This document shows, in pieces, positions 1-5,346 of a stretch of 5,346 bases of DNA. Made by a program: the position numbers and the translations under genes. Below the pieces are notes generated by a model that had not been told where the DNA came from, did not search any database, and saw nothing but the letters and a program-made list of their open reading frames with translations. The first letter of the stretch is position 1. Each line of letters starts with the position of its first letter. This stretch comes from Azohydromonas lata NBRC 102462 (GTDB taxonomy: Bacteria; Pseudomonadota; Gammaproteobacteria; Burkholderiales; Burkholderiaceae_C), in the NCBI GenBank assembly GCA_945878385.1, contig CAMCTE010000194.1, forward strand, positions 1 to 5,346, read 5' to 3'.

Positions 1-700
1 GGAACTTGGGAACGATGAACAGCGAGATGCCCTTCACGCCCTCGGGCGCACCCTGCACGCGCGCCAACACCAAATGGACGATGTTCTCGGCCATGTCGTG
101 CTCACCGTAAGTGATGTAGATCTTGGTGCCGAAGATCTTGTAGGCGCCATCGGGTTGCGGCTCCGCGCGAGTGCGCACGAGCGACAGGTCCGAGCCGGCC
201 TGCGGCTCGGTCAAGTTCATGGTGCCGGTCCAAGTGCCGTCCACCATCTTGGGGATGTAGGTGGTCTGTTGCTCAGGTGTGCCGGCTGTCAGCAGCGCCT
301 CGATGGCGCCGTCGGTCAGCAGCGGACACAGCGCAAAACTGAGGTTGGCGCTGTTGAGCATCTCCAGGCAGGCGGTACCGATGGTCTTGGGCAGCCCCTG
401 ACCGCCGAAGTCCGTGGGGTGCTGCAGGCCCTGCCACCCGCCCTCGGCATACTCCCGGAAAGCCTCCTTGAAGCCCGCCGTAGTGGTCACACGCCCGTCC
501 TTGAGTGAAGAGGGGTTCTTGTCACCTTCCCAATTCAAAGGTGCGATAACCCCTTCATTGAGCTTGGCGCATTCTTCCAACACGGCCTGGGCGGTTTCCG
601 CATTGGCCTCTTCAAAACCGGGCAATTGAGATACGGCATCGATGTGGGCCAGTTCGGTCATGGCAAAGAGCATGTCCTTGGCGGGAGCGCGGTACGTCAT
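1..700 (-). CDS. Acyl-CoA dehydrogenase, DmdC-like large family (N-terminal part, cut by window edge)
   Basis: This flavoenzyme would catalyse FAD-dependent alpha,beta-dehydrogenation of an acyl-CoA in the cytoplasm and pass the electrons to ETF. The first 233 residues are visible; the gene continues past the left edge. The N-terminal helical domain covers roughly residues 1-155, including GGWQGLQHPTDFGGQG at 87-102. The middle beta domain begins with MNLTEPQAGSD at 161-171, which matches the TEPxxGSD core of the acyl-CoA dehydrogenase signature. KIYITYGEHDMAENIVHLVLAR at 193-214 followed by GVKGISLFIVPK resembles the roughly 600-residue subfamily with an extra C-terminal domain, which includes the methylmercaptopropionyl-CoA dehydrogenase DmdC. 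The ATG at 698-700 is chosen because it begins MTYRAPAKDMLF, and GAGG (707-710) lies 6 nt upstream. It is preceded by etfBA on the same strand, which supplies its likely electron acceptor. The substrate cannot be read from this fragment. The acyl-CoA dehydrogenase call is firm; the subfamily is an inference. Confidence 0.93.
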   Translation of the reverse strand, partial: MTYRAPAKDMLFAMTELAHIDAVSQLPGFEEANAETAQAVLEECAKLNEGVIAPLNWEGDKNPSSLKDGRVTTTAGFKEAFREYAEGGWQGLQHPTDFGGQGLPKTIGTACLEMLNSANLSFALCPLLTDGAIEALLTAGTPEQQTTYIPKMVDGTWTGTMNLTEPQAGSDLSLVRTRAEPQPDGAYKIFGTKIYITYGEHDMAENIVHLVLARVQGAPEGVKGISLFIVPKF

Positions 701-706
701 GGAAAA

Positions 707-710
707 CCTC
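707..710 (-). promoter_or_regulatory. Ribosome binding site of the acyl-CoA dehydrogenase gene
   Basis: The minus strand reads GAGG, then 6 nt, then ATG at 700. This supports that ATG as the start. Confidence 0.6.
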
Positions 711-747
711 AGAGCAAATGAGTAACAAACAAAAAGTGCCGTGGTGT

Positions 748-787
748 CGCAGCCTACGGGCTGCGAACGGACGCCCAGCAGGCGTCC
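748..787. repeat. Tandem pair of 7-bp stem-loops in the etfA/acyl-CoA dehydrogenase gap
   Basis: Two perfect hairpins sit 3 nt apart. The first pairs CGCAGCC (748-754) with GGCTGCG (759-765) around a 4-nt loop. The second pairs GGACGCC (769-775) with GGCGTCC (781-787) around a 5-nt loop. Neither is followed by a U-tract on either strand, so they are not simple terminators. On the minus strand they follow the etfBA terminator and come before the dehydrogenase start. They could be a REP-like repeat unit, an mRNA 3'-end stabiliser or leader structure; the sequence alone does not decide. Confidence 0.6.
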
Positions 788-793
788 ACGAAG

Positions 794-816
794 AAAAAGG
801 CGCCCCTTGGGGCGCC
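794..816 (-). terminator. Rho-independent terminator of etfBA
   Basis: Read on the minus strand, a perfect 8-bp G+C stem (799-806 with 809-816, GGCGCCCC against GGGGCGCC) is followed by five U residues (794-798). It starts 14 nt after the etfA stop codon. The geometry fits an intrinsic terminator, although the 2-nt apex means the top base pairs would open. It suggests that most etfBA transcripts end here, leaving the downstream dehydrogenase gene to rely on read-through or its own promoter. Confidence 0.85.
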
Positions 817-830
817 CTTGAGAAGCAGGG

Positions 831-1763
831 TCAGAGCGACTTGACCAGTTCCGGCACCGCCGCAAACAGGTCCGCCTCCAGCCCAAAGTCCGCCACGCTG
901 AAGATGGGAGCCTCGGGGTCCTTGTTGATGGCCACGATGACCTTGGAGTCCTTCATGCCGGCCAGGTGCTGAATGGCGCCACTGATGCCACACGCCACAT
1001 ACAACTGGGGCGCCACGATCTTGCCTGTTTGCCCCACCTGCCAGTCATTGGGTGCATAACCCGCATCCACCGCTGCACGGCTGGCACCCAGTGCAGCACC
1101 AAGCTTGTCCGCCAGGGGTGTGAGCACCTCGCCAAATTTGTCAGACGAGCCGAGGGCCCGGCCGCCCGACACGATGATCTTGGCGGCAGTCAATTCCGGC
1201 CGATCACTCTTGGCCAATTCGCTGCCCACATAGGCGCTCTTGCCACTGTCGCCCGCACCACCCAGGGCTTCCACCGCGGCCGATCCACCTGAAGCCGGTG
1301 CCGCATCGAACCCGGTCGTGCGCACGGTGATGACCTTGATCGGGTCGGCCGATTGAACCGTGGCAATCGCATTGCCTGCGTAGATGGGGCGCTCGAAGGT
1401 GTCTGCCGCCAACACCTTGGTGATGTCACTGAGCTGGGCCACATCCAACAGGGCCGCCACGCGCGGCGCAGCGTTCTTGCCGTTGGCCGTGGCGGGGAAC
1501 AGGATGTGACTGTAGTTCTTGGCGATCGACACCACCAGCGCCGCGACATTTTCGGCCAGTTGATGGGCCAGTGAGGCGTCTTCGGCGTGCAACACCTTGG
1601 CCACGCCGCTGACGGCAGCAGCCTGCTGCGCAGCAGCGCTGGACTGGTGGCCGGCCACCAAGACATGCACCTCGCCGCCGCAGGCAATGCCCGCCGTGAT
1701 GGTGTTGAGGGTCGCGCCCTTCAGGGACGCGTGATCGTGTTCGGCGATGACGAGTACGGACAT
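831..1763 (-). CDS. etfA: Electron transfer flavoprotein alpha subunit
   Basis: EtfA is the FAD-carrying subunit of the soluble EtfAB heterodimer. The dimer collects electrons from acyl-CoA dehydrogenases and delivers them to ETF:ubiquinone oxidoreductase. The protein has 310 residues, the normal bacterial length. Residues 1-185 form the N-terminal nucleotide-binding-like domain (MSVLVIAEHD start; HILFPATANGKNAAPRVAA at 86-104). Residues 190-310 form the FAD domain: SGGRALGS at 199-206, GASRAAVDAG at 226-235, QVGQTGKIV at 242-250, and the EtfA family signature from LYVACGISGAIQHLAG (254-269) to AINKD (278-282). The start at 1761-1763 has AGGA 7 nt upstream. The stop at 831 is followed by a terminator. 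The gene follows etfB by 21 bp, so the two are certainly co-transcribed. Nothing in it departs from the family. Confidence 0.98.
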   Translation of the reverse strand: MSVLVIAEHDHASLKGATLNTITAGIACGGEVHVLVAGHQSSAAAQQAAAVSGVAKVLHAEDASLAHQLAENVAALVVSIAKNYSHILFPATANGKNAAPRVAALLDVAQLSDITKVLAADTFERPIYAGNAIATVQSADPIKVITVRTTGFDAAPASGGSAAVEALGGAGDSGKSAYVGSELAKSDRPELTAAKIIVSGGRALGSSDKFGEVLTPLADKLGAALGASRAAVDAGYAPNDWQVGQTGKIVAPQLYVACGISGAIQHLAGMKDSKVIVAINKDPEAPIFSVADFGLEADLFAAVPELVKSL

Positions 1764-1770
1764 GATGAAT

Positions 1771-1774
1771 TCCT
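1771..1774 (-). promoter_or_regulatory. Ribosome binding site of etfA
   Basis: AGGA on the minus strand lies 7 nt before the etfA ATG, within the 21-bp etfB-etfA gap. It gives etfA its own initiation site rather than translational coupling by overlap. Confidence 0.6.
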
Positions 1775-1784
1775 GAAACTGCGA

Positions 1785-2534
1785 CTAGATGACTTTGGCG
1801 TCGTTCTTGAGCTTGGACACCAGGGTGGCCACATCGGGCACCTTGATGCCGGCACTGCGCTTGGGCGGCTCGCTCACCTTGAGGGTGGTGATGCGGGGCG
1901 CCACATCCACGCCCAGGTCGGCGGGTTTGACCACATCCAGGGGCTTCTTCTTGGCCTTCATGATGTTGGGCAGCGTTACATAGCGCGGCTCGTTCAAGCG
2001 CAGGTCGGTGGTCACCACGGCGGGCAGTGCCACGCTCAGGGTTTCCAGGCCGCCGTCCACCTCACGCGTCACGGTGGCCTTGCCATCGGCCACTTCCACC
2101 TTGGAGGCAAAGGTGGCCTGGGGCATGCCGCCCAACGCGGCCAGCATCTGGCCCGTCTGGTTGCAGTCGTCATCGATGGCCTGCTTGCCCAGAATCACCA
2201 GTTGTGGCTGTTCCTTGTCCACAAGCGCCTTGAGCAACTTGGCCACTGCCAAGGGTTGCAGTTCCACATCGGTTTCCACAAGGATGCCTCGGTCGGCACC
2301 AATGGCCATGGCCGTGCGCAGCGTCTCCTGGCATTGCGTGACGCCGCAGGAAACCGCGATCACCTCGGTGACCACGCCTTTTTCCTTCAAGCGAACCGCC
2401 TCTTCCACGGCGATTTCGTCGAAGGGGTTCATGCTCATCTTGACATTGGCGATATCCACACCGGTGCCGTCCGACTTCACCCGTACCTTGACGTTGTAAT
2501 CGACGACCCGCTTGACCGGGACCAGAACCTTCAT
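1785..2534 (-). CDS. etfB: Electron transfer flavoprotein beta subunit
   Basis: EtfB is the AMP-binding partner of EtfA and carries the surface that docks onto acyl-CoA dehydrogenases. The protein is 249 residues, the standard length. It starts MKVLVPVKRVVDYNVKVRVK, with NPFDEIAVEEAVRLKE at 36-51. The AMP-binding segment DDDCNQTGQM is at 121-130. The EtfB signature runs from VTREVDGGLETL (155-166) to PAVVTT (171-176). LPNIMKAKKKP at 188-198 matches the recognition loop that anchors partner dehydrogenases in the human protein, including its leucine. The reading frame opens 7 codons earlier (ATG at 2555), but I chose ATG 2532-2534: GAGGAG lies 6 nt upstream and family members begin MKxLVPVK. 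It is the first gene of etfBA and is divergent from murI. Confidence 0.98.
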   Translation of the reverse strand: MKVLVPVKRVVDYNVKVRVKSDGTGVDIANVKMSMNPFDEIAVEEAVRLKEKGVVTEVIAVSCGVTQCQETLRTAMAIGADRGILVETDVELQPLAVAKLLKALVDKEQPQLVILGKQAIDDDCNQTGQMLAALGGMPQATFASKVEVADGKATVTREVDGGLETLSVALPAVVTTDLRLNEPRYVTLPNIMKAKKKPLDVVKPADLGVDVAPRITTLKVSEPPKRSAGIKVPDVATLVSKLKNDAKVI

Positions 2535-2540
2535 CAGGGA

Positions 2541-2546
2541 CTCCTC
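2541..2546 (-). promoter_or_regulatory. Ribosome binding site that sets the etfB start
   Basis: The minus strand carries GAGGAG, 6 nt before ATG 2534. This strong site favours the internal ATG over the in-frame ATG at 2555, which has no comparable site. Confidence 0.75.
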
Positions 2547-2575
2547 AGCATCCAAATGTTGTAATCACTGCAACG

Positions 2576-2581
2576 ATTCTA
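2576..2581 (-). promoter_or_regulatory. Possible -10 box of the etfBA promoter
   Basis: TAGAAT on the minus strand differs from the sigma-70 consensus at one position and would give a 5' leader of about 35 nt. The hexamer 17 nt upstream (GTCAGA, 2599-2604) matches the -35 consensus at only three positions, so an activator or another promoter may be needed. A weaker alternative is TTGTGC (2655-2660) with TCGATT (2632-2637), whose 17-nt spacer lies largely inside the 24-bp palindrome. Confidence 0.35.
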
Positions 2582-2596
2582 GGGGGCAGGTCCTTC

Positions 2597-2616
2597 CGTC
2601 TGACTGACGCCAGACG
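2597..2616. promoter_or_regulatory. Inverted repeat CGTCTG-N8-CAGACG upstream of etfB
   Basis: Two 6-bp arms (2597-2602 and 2611-2616) are separated by 8 nt in the etfB-murI gap. The left arm overlaps the expected -35 region of the TAGAAT promoter. It could be a protein-binding site or a chance match; no U-tract follows. Confidence 0.3.
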
Positions 2617-2629
2617 CCTGCAGCCCATC

Positions 2630-2653
2630 AAAATCGAACGATCGTGCTATTTT
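2630..2653. promoter_or_regulatory. 24-bp imperfect palindrome, candidate operator between etfB and murI
   Basis: AAAAT (2630-2634) and ATTTT (2649-2653) flank a perfect core ACGATCGT (2638-2645) at equal 3-nt spacing, and 20 of the 24 positions are two-fold symmetric. Size and symmetry fit a dimeric helix-turn-helix repressor. TetR-family regulators such as PsrA and FadP are known to control fatty-acid degradation and etf genes in proteobacteria, so one is the natural guess. I cannot confirm a match to their motifs. The site ends 8 bp before the chosen murI ATG and its centre is about 107 bp from the etfB start, so either gene could be affected. Confidence 0.55.
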
Positions 2654-2661
2654 TGCACAAG

Positions 2662-3576
2662 ATGCCCTTCTCTACCGCTGCCCACCCCCCTCACCCCAAT
2701 GGTCGGACCCCCGTGGACGCCCCCCATCCGCAGATCGTGGGTGTGTTCGATTCCGGCGTCGGCGGCCTATCAGTGTTGCCGGCCTTGCGCCGGTCCTTGC
2801 CCGCAGCCCGGCTGGTCTATGTCGCCGACAGCGGACACGCACCCTACGGCGAGCGGGACGATGCATGGCTGGTCAACCGTTGCCACCTGATCGCCCGATT
2901 CCTCAGGGCACAGGGTGCGCACATGATGGTGATGGCCTGCAACACTGCCACCGCCGCCGCAGCCCACTCCCTGCGCTCCCACTACCCCCACTGGCCCATC
3001 GTGGGGATAGAGCCCGGCATCAAGCCGGCCGTGCAGCACTCCGCCCTGGGGCGCGTTGGGGTGATGGCCACCAGCGCCACCCTGCGCAGCACCCGGTTCG
3101 AGAGGCTGTTGGCTGAGCACGGGCAAGGCGCTCAGGTGGTGGCGCAAGCCTGCACTGGCCTGGCCATGGCCATCGAACAGGGCGATGAGCCGCAGATCGA
3201 AAGGCTGGTCATGCAGCACACCCAGGCGATGCGAGACGCAGGCGTCGATTCGGTGGTGATGGGCTGCACCCACTACCCGTTTGCGCGGCCTTGGATTGAG
3301 CGCGCCATGGGCCCCGGCGTGAACCTTGTCGACACCGCCGATGCCGTGGCCCGGCGCGCAGCCCAAGTGGCCTTGCCGATGTCCACTGATGGCCACCTCG
3401 CGCCTGACGAGTCGCCCGACGACCCGGCAGACGATGCGGCCAGGAACCCCGCACCTTGCGAGTTCTGGACCAGCGGCGACCCCGCCGCACTGGAAGCCTT
3501 CGCGCGGCGGTGGCTGGCGTGGACCGTTACAGCCGAGCCGCTGCCGGACCTGCAGGCCCAGCAACCGGGATGCTGA
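2662..3576 (+). CDS. murI: Glutamate racemase
   Basis: MurI interconverts L- and D-glutamate without a cofactor and supplies D-glutamate for peptidoglycan precursors in the cytoplasm. Numbered from the ATG at 2662 (304 residues), the Asp/Glu racemase fold shows GVFDSGVGGLSVL at 27-39 with D30 and S31, YVADSGHAPYG at 53-63, the first catalytic cysteine in MACNTATAAA (C93), and the second in GCTHYPF (C202, with T203 and H204). FWTSGD at 268-273 closes the conserved region. An Asp/Pro-rich stretch at 241-265 sits before it and probably explains why the protein is slightly longer than usual. The start is uncertain: GTG 2644, ATG 2662 and GTG 2713 are all in frame and none has a clear Shine-Dalgarno site. 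The conserved domain begins near residue 25, so all three give a complete enzyme. The last 50 bp overlap the permease gene on the other strand. Confidence 0.96.
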   Translation: MPFSTAAHPPHPNGRTPVDAPHPQIVGVFDSGVGGLSVLPALRRSLPAARLVYVADSGHAPYGERDDAWLVNRCHLIARFLRAQGAHMMVMACNTATAAAAHSLRSHYPHWPIVGIEPGIKPAVQHSALGRVGVMATSATLRSTRFERLLAEHGQGAQVVAQACTGLAMAIEQGDEPQIERLVMQHTQAMRDAGVDSVVMGCTHYPFARPWIERAMGPGVNLVDTADAVARRAAQVALPMSTDGHLAPDESPDDPADDAARNPAPCEFWTSGDPAALEAFARRWLAWTVTAEPLPDLQAQQPGC

Positions 3577-4864
3577 CCCGACGCAGCAGCACCAACCCGA
3601 TGACGAAGAACAGCCCCGTGCTGAGAATGGCCACGCGGTGGTTGCCGGCGGTCACCCAGGTCACCAGCCCGTAGGTGATCGGCCCCAAGATCGCGGCCAA
3701 ACGGGTGGCAAAGGTCCACAGGCCAAAGAACTCAGCCACCCGATCGGCCGGCGCCAGCAGGCCCGCCAACGCGCGCCCTGCTGATTGGCTGGATCCCATG
3801 CACAAACCGGCCAAGACGGCGGCCACCCAAAACAGGGCCGGGCCCTGCGCCGCCACGGACAGCAGCGTCATCGCAATCCAGCCCCACAGCGTCCACGAAA
3901 GCGCCCGTGTATGACCCACACGGTCCTGGAAGTAGCCGAACGCAAAAGCGCCGAGGGCCGCAGCGATGTTGACCAGGAAAATCAAGGCCATCGTCTGGGT
4001 CTGACCGAAGCCCATCGCCTGTTCGGCATACACCGCCGCCAATGCAATGACCACCGAGATCCCCGCCTGGTAGGCACAGGCGCAGCCCATGAGCCACCGG
4101 AAGTTGCGGTGCTCGGGATCAGCCCGCAAGTCGCTGATGGTCCGCCGCAGGTTTGCCCAAGGCGAGACGGCCACCGGCACCCCGTCTGAGGATACCCCCT
4201 GTGCAATCGCGCCGGCCGAACCGCGCTCCTTGAGCCAAGCCATGGTGAATGAGGCCGCCAGTGCAAACACCACCGCCGTGATGACCATCGTCACCGGCAC
4301 AAACTGAGAAGCGGACTGTCCTTGGGACTGCGCCCACAGCACATAGCCCAAGCTCAGCCCCAAAGCCAACATACCACCCAGATAGCCCAAGCTCCAGCCC
4401 CATCCCGAGACGCGACCGAATGCCTCCGGCCGGGCCAGTTCCGGCAAAAACGACGCGATCAACGACTCGCCCCAGGAAAAGAAAAGGTTGGCCACCACCA
4501 CGGCCAGGATGGCCAACCACAGGTCACCCGGACCGCACAGCGCCAAGAGCAAGGTCCCTGCAATGCAGCCGATGGTGGAAGCGAGCAACCACACCTTTTT
4601 GGAACGCCGGGCATCGGTGCGAGCACCCAGGGCCGGCATCGTCAACATCACCAAGGCGCTGGACACCCCCAGCGCAAGGGTCCAGGCCAGCGTGGCCCAA
4701 TCGGCCCCCCCCGCGATCACACCGACGAAATACGCGTTGAACACTGCGGTGATCACCACCGTCGTGAAGCCCGAGTTGGCAAAGTCGTACATGGCCCAAC
4801 CCCACACCTCGCGGGGGCGGACACCGGGCTGCAGGGCTTCGCGGGGGAACCAAGTGGTAGTCAT
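3527..4864 (-). CDS. MFS permease, Atg22-like (UMF1) family
   Basis: This is an inner-membrane protein of 445 residues with about 12 predicted helices, at roughly 33-52, 57-80, 91-110, 115-137, 154-178, 190-211, 256-280, 289-311, 322-339, 344-371, 378-404 and 410-427. A hydrophilic loop at about 212-255 separates the two six-helix halves, as in MFS carriers. The N-terminal WGWAMYDFANSGF (21-33) is characteristic of the Atg22-like family. GARTDARRSKK (80-90) between helices 2 and 3 resembles MFS motif A, and GYFQDRVGHTR follows helix 8. Fungal Atg22 exports amino acids from the vacuole; the substrate of the bacterial members is not evident here. ATG 4862-4864 is chosen because it leaves a short tail before the conserved segment. 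ATG 4900 would add 12 residues, and neither has a Shine-Dalgarno site. The gene lies 59 bp after the NHL-repeat gene. Confidence 0.88.
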   Translation of the reverse strand: MTTTWFPREALQPGVRPREVWGWAMYDFANSGFTTVVITAVFNAYFVGVIAGGADWATLAWTLALGVSSALVMLTMPALGARTDARRSKKVWLLASTIGCIAGTLLLALCGPGDLWLAILAVVVANLFFSWGESLIASFLPELARPEAFGRVSGWGWSLGYLGGMLALGLSLGYVLWAQSQGQSASQFVPVTMVITAVVFALAASFTMAWLKERGSAGAIAQGVSSDGVPVAVSPWANLRRTISDLRADPEHRNFRWLMGCACAYQAGISVVIALAAVYAEQAMGFGQTQTMALIFLVNIAAALGAFAFGYFQDRVGHTRALSWTLWGWIAMTLLSVAAQGPALFWVAAVLAGLCMGSSQSAGRALAGLLAPADRVAEFFGLWTFATRLAAILGPITYGLVTWVTAGNHRVAILSTGLFFVIGLVLLRRVSIPVAGPAGPAAARL

Positions 4865-4865
4865 G

Positions 4866-4900
4866 ATGATGCAGGACACTTGCAATCGAGCCTGCATCAT
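4866..4900. promoter_or_regulatory. Perfect 10-bp inverted repeat at the permease start
   Basis: ATGATGCAGG (4866-4875) and CCTGCATCAT (4891-4900) are perfect inverted copies with a 15-nt spacer. The repeat ends 1 nt before the chosen permease start codon and fills most of the 59-bp gap after the NHL-repeat gene. As DNA it could be an operator. As RNA, the proximal arm would occupy the place of a ribosome binding site. There is no U-tract, so it is not an intrinsic terminator for the upstream gene. The structure is directly visible; its function is inferred. Confidence 0.5.
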
Positions 4901-4923
4901 GCACGATCACGGGGTCAACACGC

Positions 4924-5346
4924 TCAGTTCGGCGAGCGATACAGGCTGCGCAACCGGTGCCCCGAGCCCTCAGTGATCAACAGATTGCCGGCCGCATCAA
5001 CCGCCAAGCCTGTGGGTTGATCAAAGCTGATGGCCGCGCCCACCCCTTCGCGGTACCCAGAACGCCCGGCACCTGCAATCGTCAGCACAGTGCCACTGGT
5101 GCCCTGCAACTGCACATGGCGAATCGCGTGGTTGCCACCGTCGGCCACCACCAGCGCCGACTGCCCGTCCAGCGCCACCGACAAGGGCAGGCTGAACGCC
5201 GCAAACGCGCCCGTTCCGTCCTGCGAGCCAGACTGTCCCGATCCCGCCACGGTGGCCACGACACCGGCCGGCGTCACCACGCGGATCAGATGGTTCTGCG
5301 TGTCAGCCACATAGATGGCCCCAGCCGCACTGATCGCCAGGCCTGA
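4924..5346 (-). CDS. NHL-repeat protein (C-terminal 140 residues, cut by window edge)
   Basis: The frame is open to the right edge of the window, so only the C-terminus is visible. It holds consecutive beta-propeller (NHL) repeats. The key strands are GLAISAAGAIYVADTQNHLIR, LSVALDGQSALVVADGGNHAIR and TGLAVDAAGNLLITEGSGHRLR. These are joined by VVATVAGSGQSGSQDGTG and VLTIAGAGRSGYREGVG, the usual Gly-rich connectors. NHL propellers are scaffolds for protein, RNA or ligand binding, and bacterial ones of this style are often secreted or periplasmic. No catalytic domain or signal peptide is visible because the N-terminus is missing. The GTG at 5308-5310 is an internal valine codon, not the start: the coding sense continues upstream through a normal NHL strand. 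The protein ends right after the last repeat strand. The specific function is unknown. Confidence 0.88.
   Translation of the reverse strand, partial: SGLAISAAGAIYVADTQNHLIRVVTPAGVVATVAGSGQSGSQDGTGAFAAFSLPLSVALDGQSALVVADGGNHAIRHVQLQGTSGTVLTIAGAGRSGYREGVGAAISFDQPTGLAVDAAGNLLITEGSGHRLRSLYRSPN

Noticed and set aside
74..508. A 144-codon open frame on the plus strand at the left edge
   Set aside because: It lies antisense to the acyl-CoA dehydrogenase, whose signature is on the minus strand.
720..745. A possible sigma-54 promoter before the dehydrogenase gene (GGCAC on the minus strand)
   Set aside because: The required GC at the -12 position is absent at the correct spacing.
1587..2564. A 325-codon open frame on the plus strand across etfA and etfB
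   Set aside because: It is in exact codon register with both genes, where antisense stops require the sense codons TTA, CTA or TCA, which are rare in GC-rich genes. Its product is a His/Gly/Gln-rich sequence without domains, while the opposite strand encodes clear EtfA and EtfB.
2770..3564. A 264-codon open frame on the minus strand inside murI
   Set aside because: It has the same codon-register artefact opposite a gene with intact catalytic motifs, and its product is low-complexity and resembles no family.
4921..4938. A short hairpin CGCTC/GAGCG at the stop codon of the NHL-repeat gene as a terminator
   Set aside because: It has only a 5-bp stem with an 8-nt loop and no U-tract on the minus strand.
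4322..5020. A 232-codon open frame on the plus strand opposite the permease and the NHL-repeat gene
   Set aside because: Its composition is His/Gln/Arg-rich with no recognisable motif, and it is antisense to a protein with clear transmembrane helices.
4924..5310. A complete 128-residue gene starting at GTG 5310
   Set aside because: The reading frame continues upstream to the window edge with a normal NHL strand (IYVADTQNH), so GTG 5310 is an internal valine codon in a larger gene.

Overview
The window is GC-rich bacterial DNA. The protein sequences (EtfB/EtfA, a DmdC-like acyl-CoA dehydrogenase, MurI and an Atg22-like MFS transporter) and the codon use suggest a betaproteobacterium of the Burkholderiales, probably Comamonadaceae. 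This placement is inferred from sequence character, not from a marker gene or a search. The content looks chromosomal and mostly housekeeping. I see no tRNA, rRNA, CRISPR array, insertion sequence, phage gene or toxin-antitoxin pair.

Layout from left to right. (1) On the minus strand, the first 233 residues of a large acyl-CoA dehydrogenase (start codon at 698-700); the rest lies off the left edge. (2) A 130-bp gap with three closely packed stem-loops. The one nearest etfA has a U-tract and is a convincing terminator for etfBA. (3) etfA and etfB on the minus strand, transcribed etfB then etfA with a 21-bp gap. Together they encode the FAD/AMP-containing electron transfer flavoprotein. (4) A 127-bp divergent intergenic region with a strong 24-bp imperfect palindrome, a second inverted repeat and a possible -10 box. 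(5) murI (glutamate racemase) on the plus strand. (6) A 12-helix MFS permease of the Atg22-like (UMF1) family on the minus strand. Its 3' end overlaps the 3' end of murI by 50 bp. (7) A 59-bp gap with a perfect 10-bp inverted repeat just before the permease start. (8) The C-terminal 140 residues of an NHL-repeat protein on the minus strand, cut by the right edge.

How the genes work together: the acyl-CoA dehydrogenase oxidises an acyl-CoA and passes electrons to the EtfAB heterodimer. EtfAB would hand them to ETF:ubiquinone oxidoreductase, which is encoded elsewhere. MurI makes D-glutamate for peptidoglycan and is functionally unrelated; it only shares the intergenic region with etfB. The NHL protein and the permease may be co-transcribed, but no shared function is evident.

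I do not see an undescribed multi-gene system here. The points most worth a second look are non-coding: the palindrome between etfB and murI, the inverted repeat at the permease start, and the stem-loop cluster between etfA and the dehydrogenase gene.
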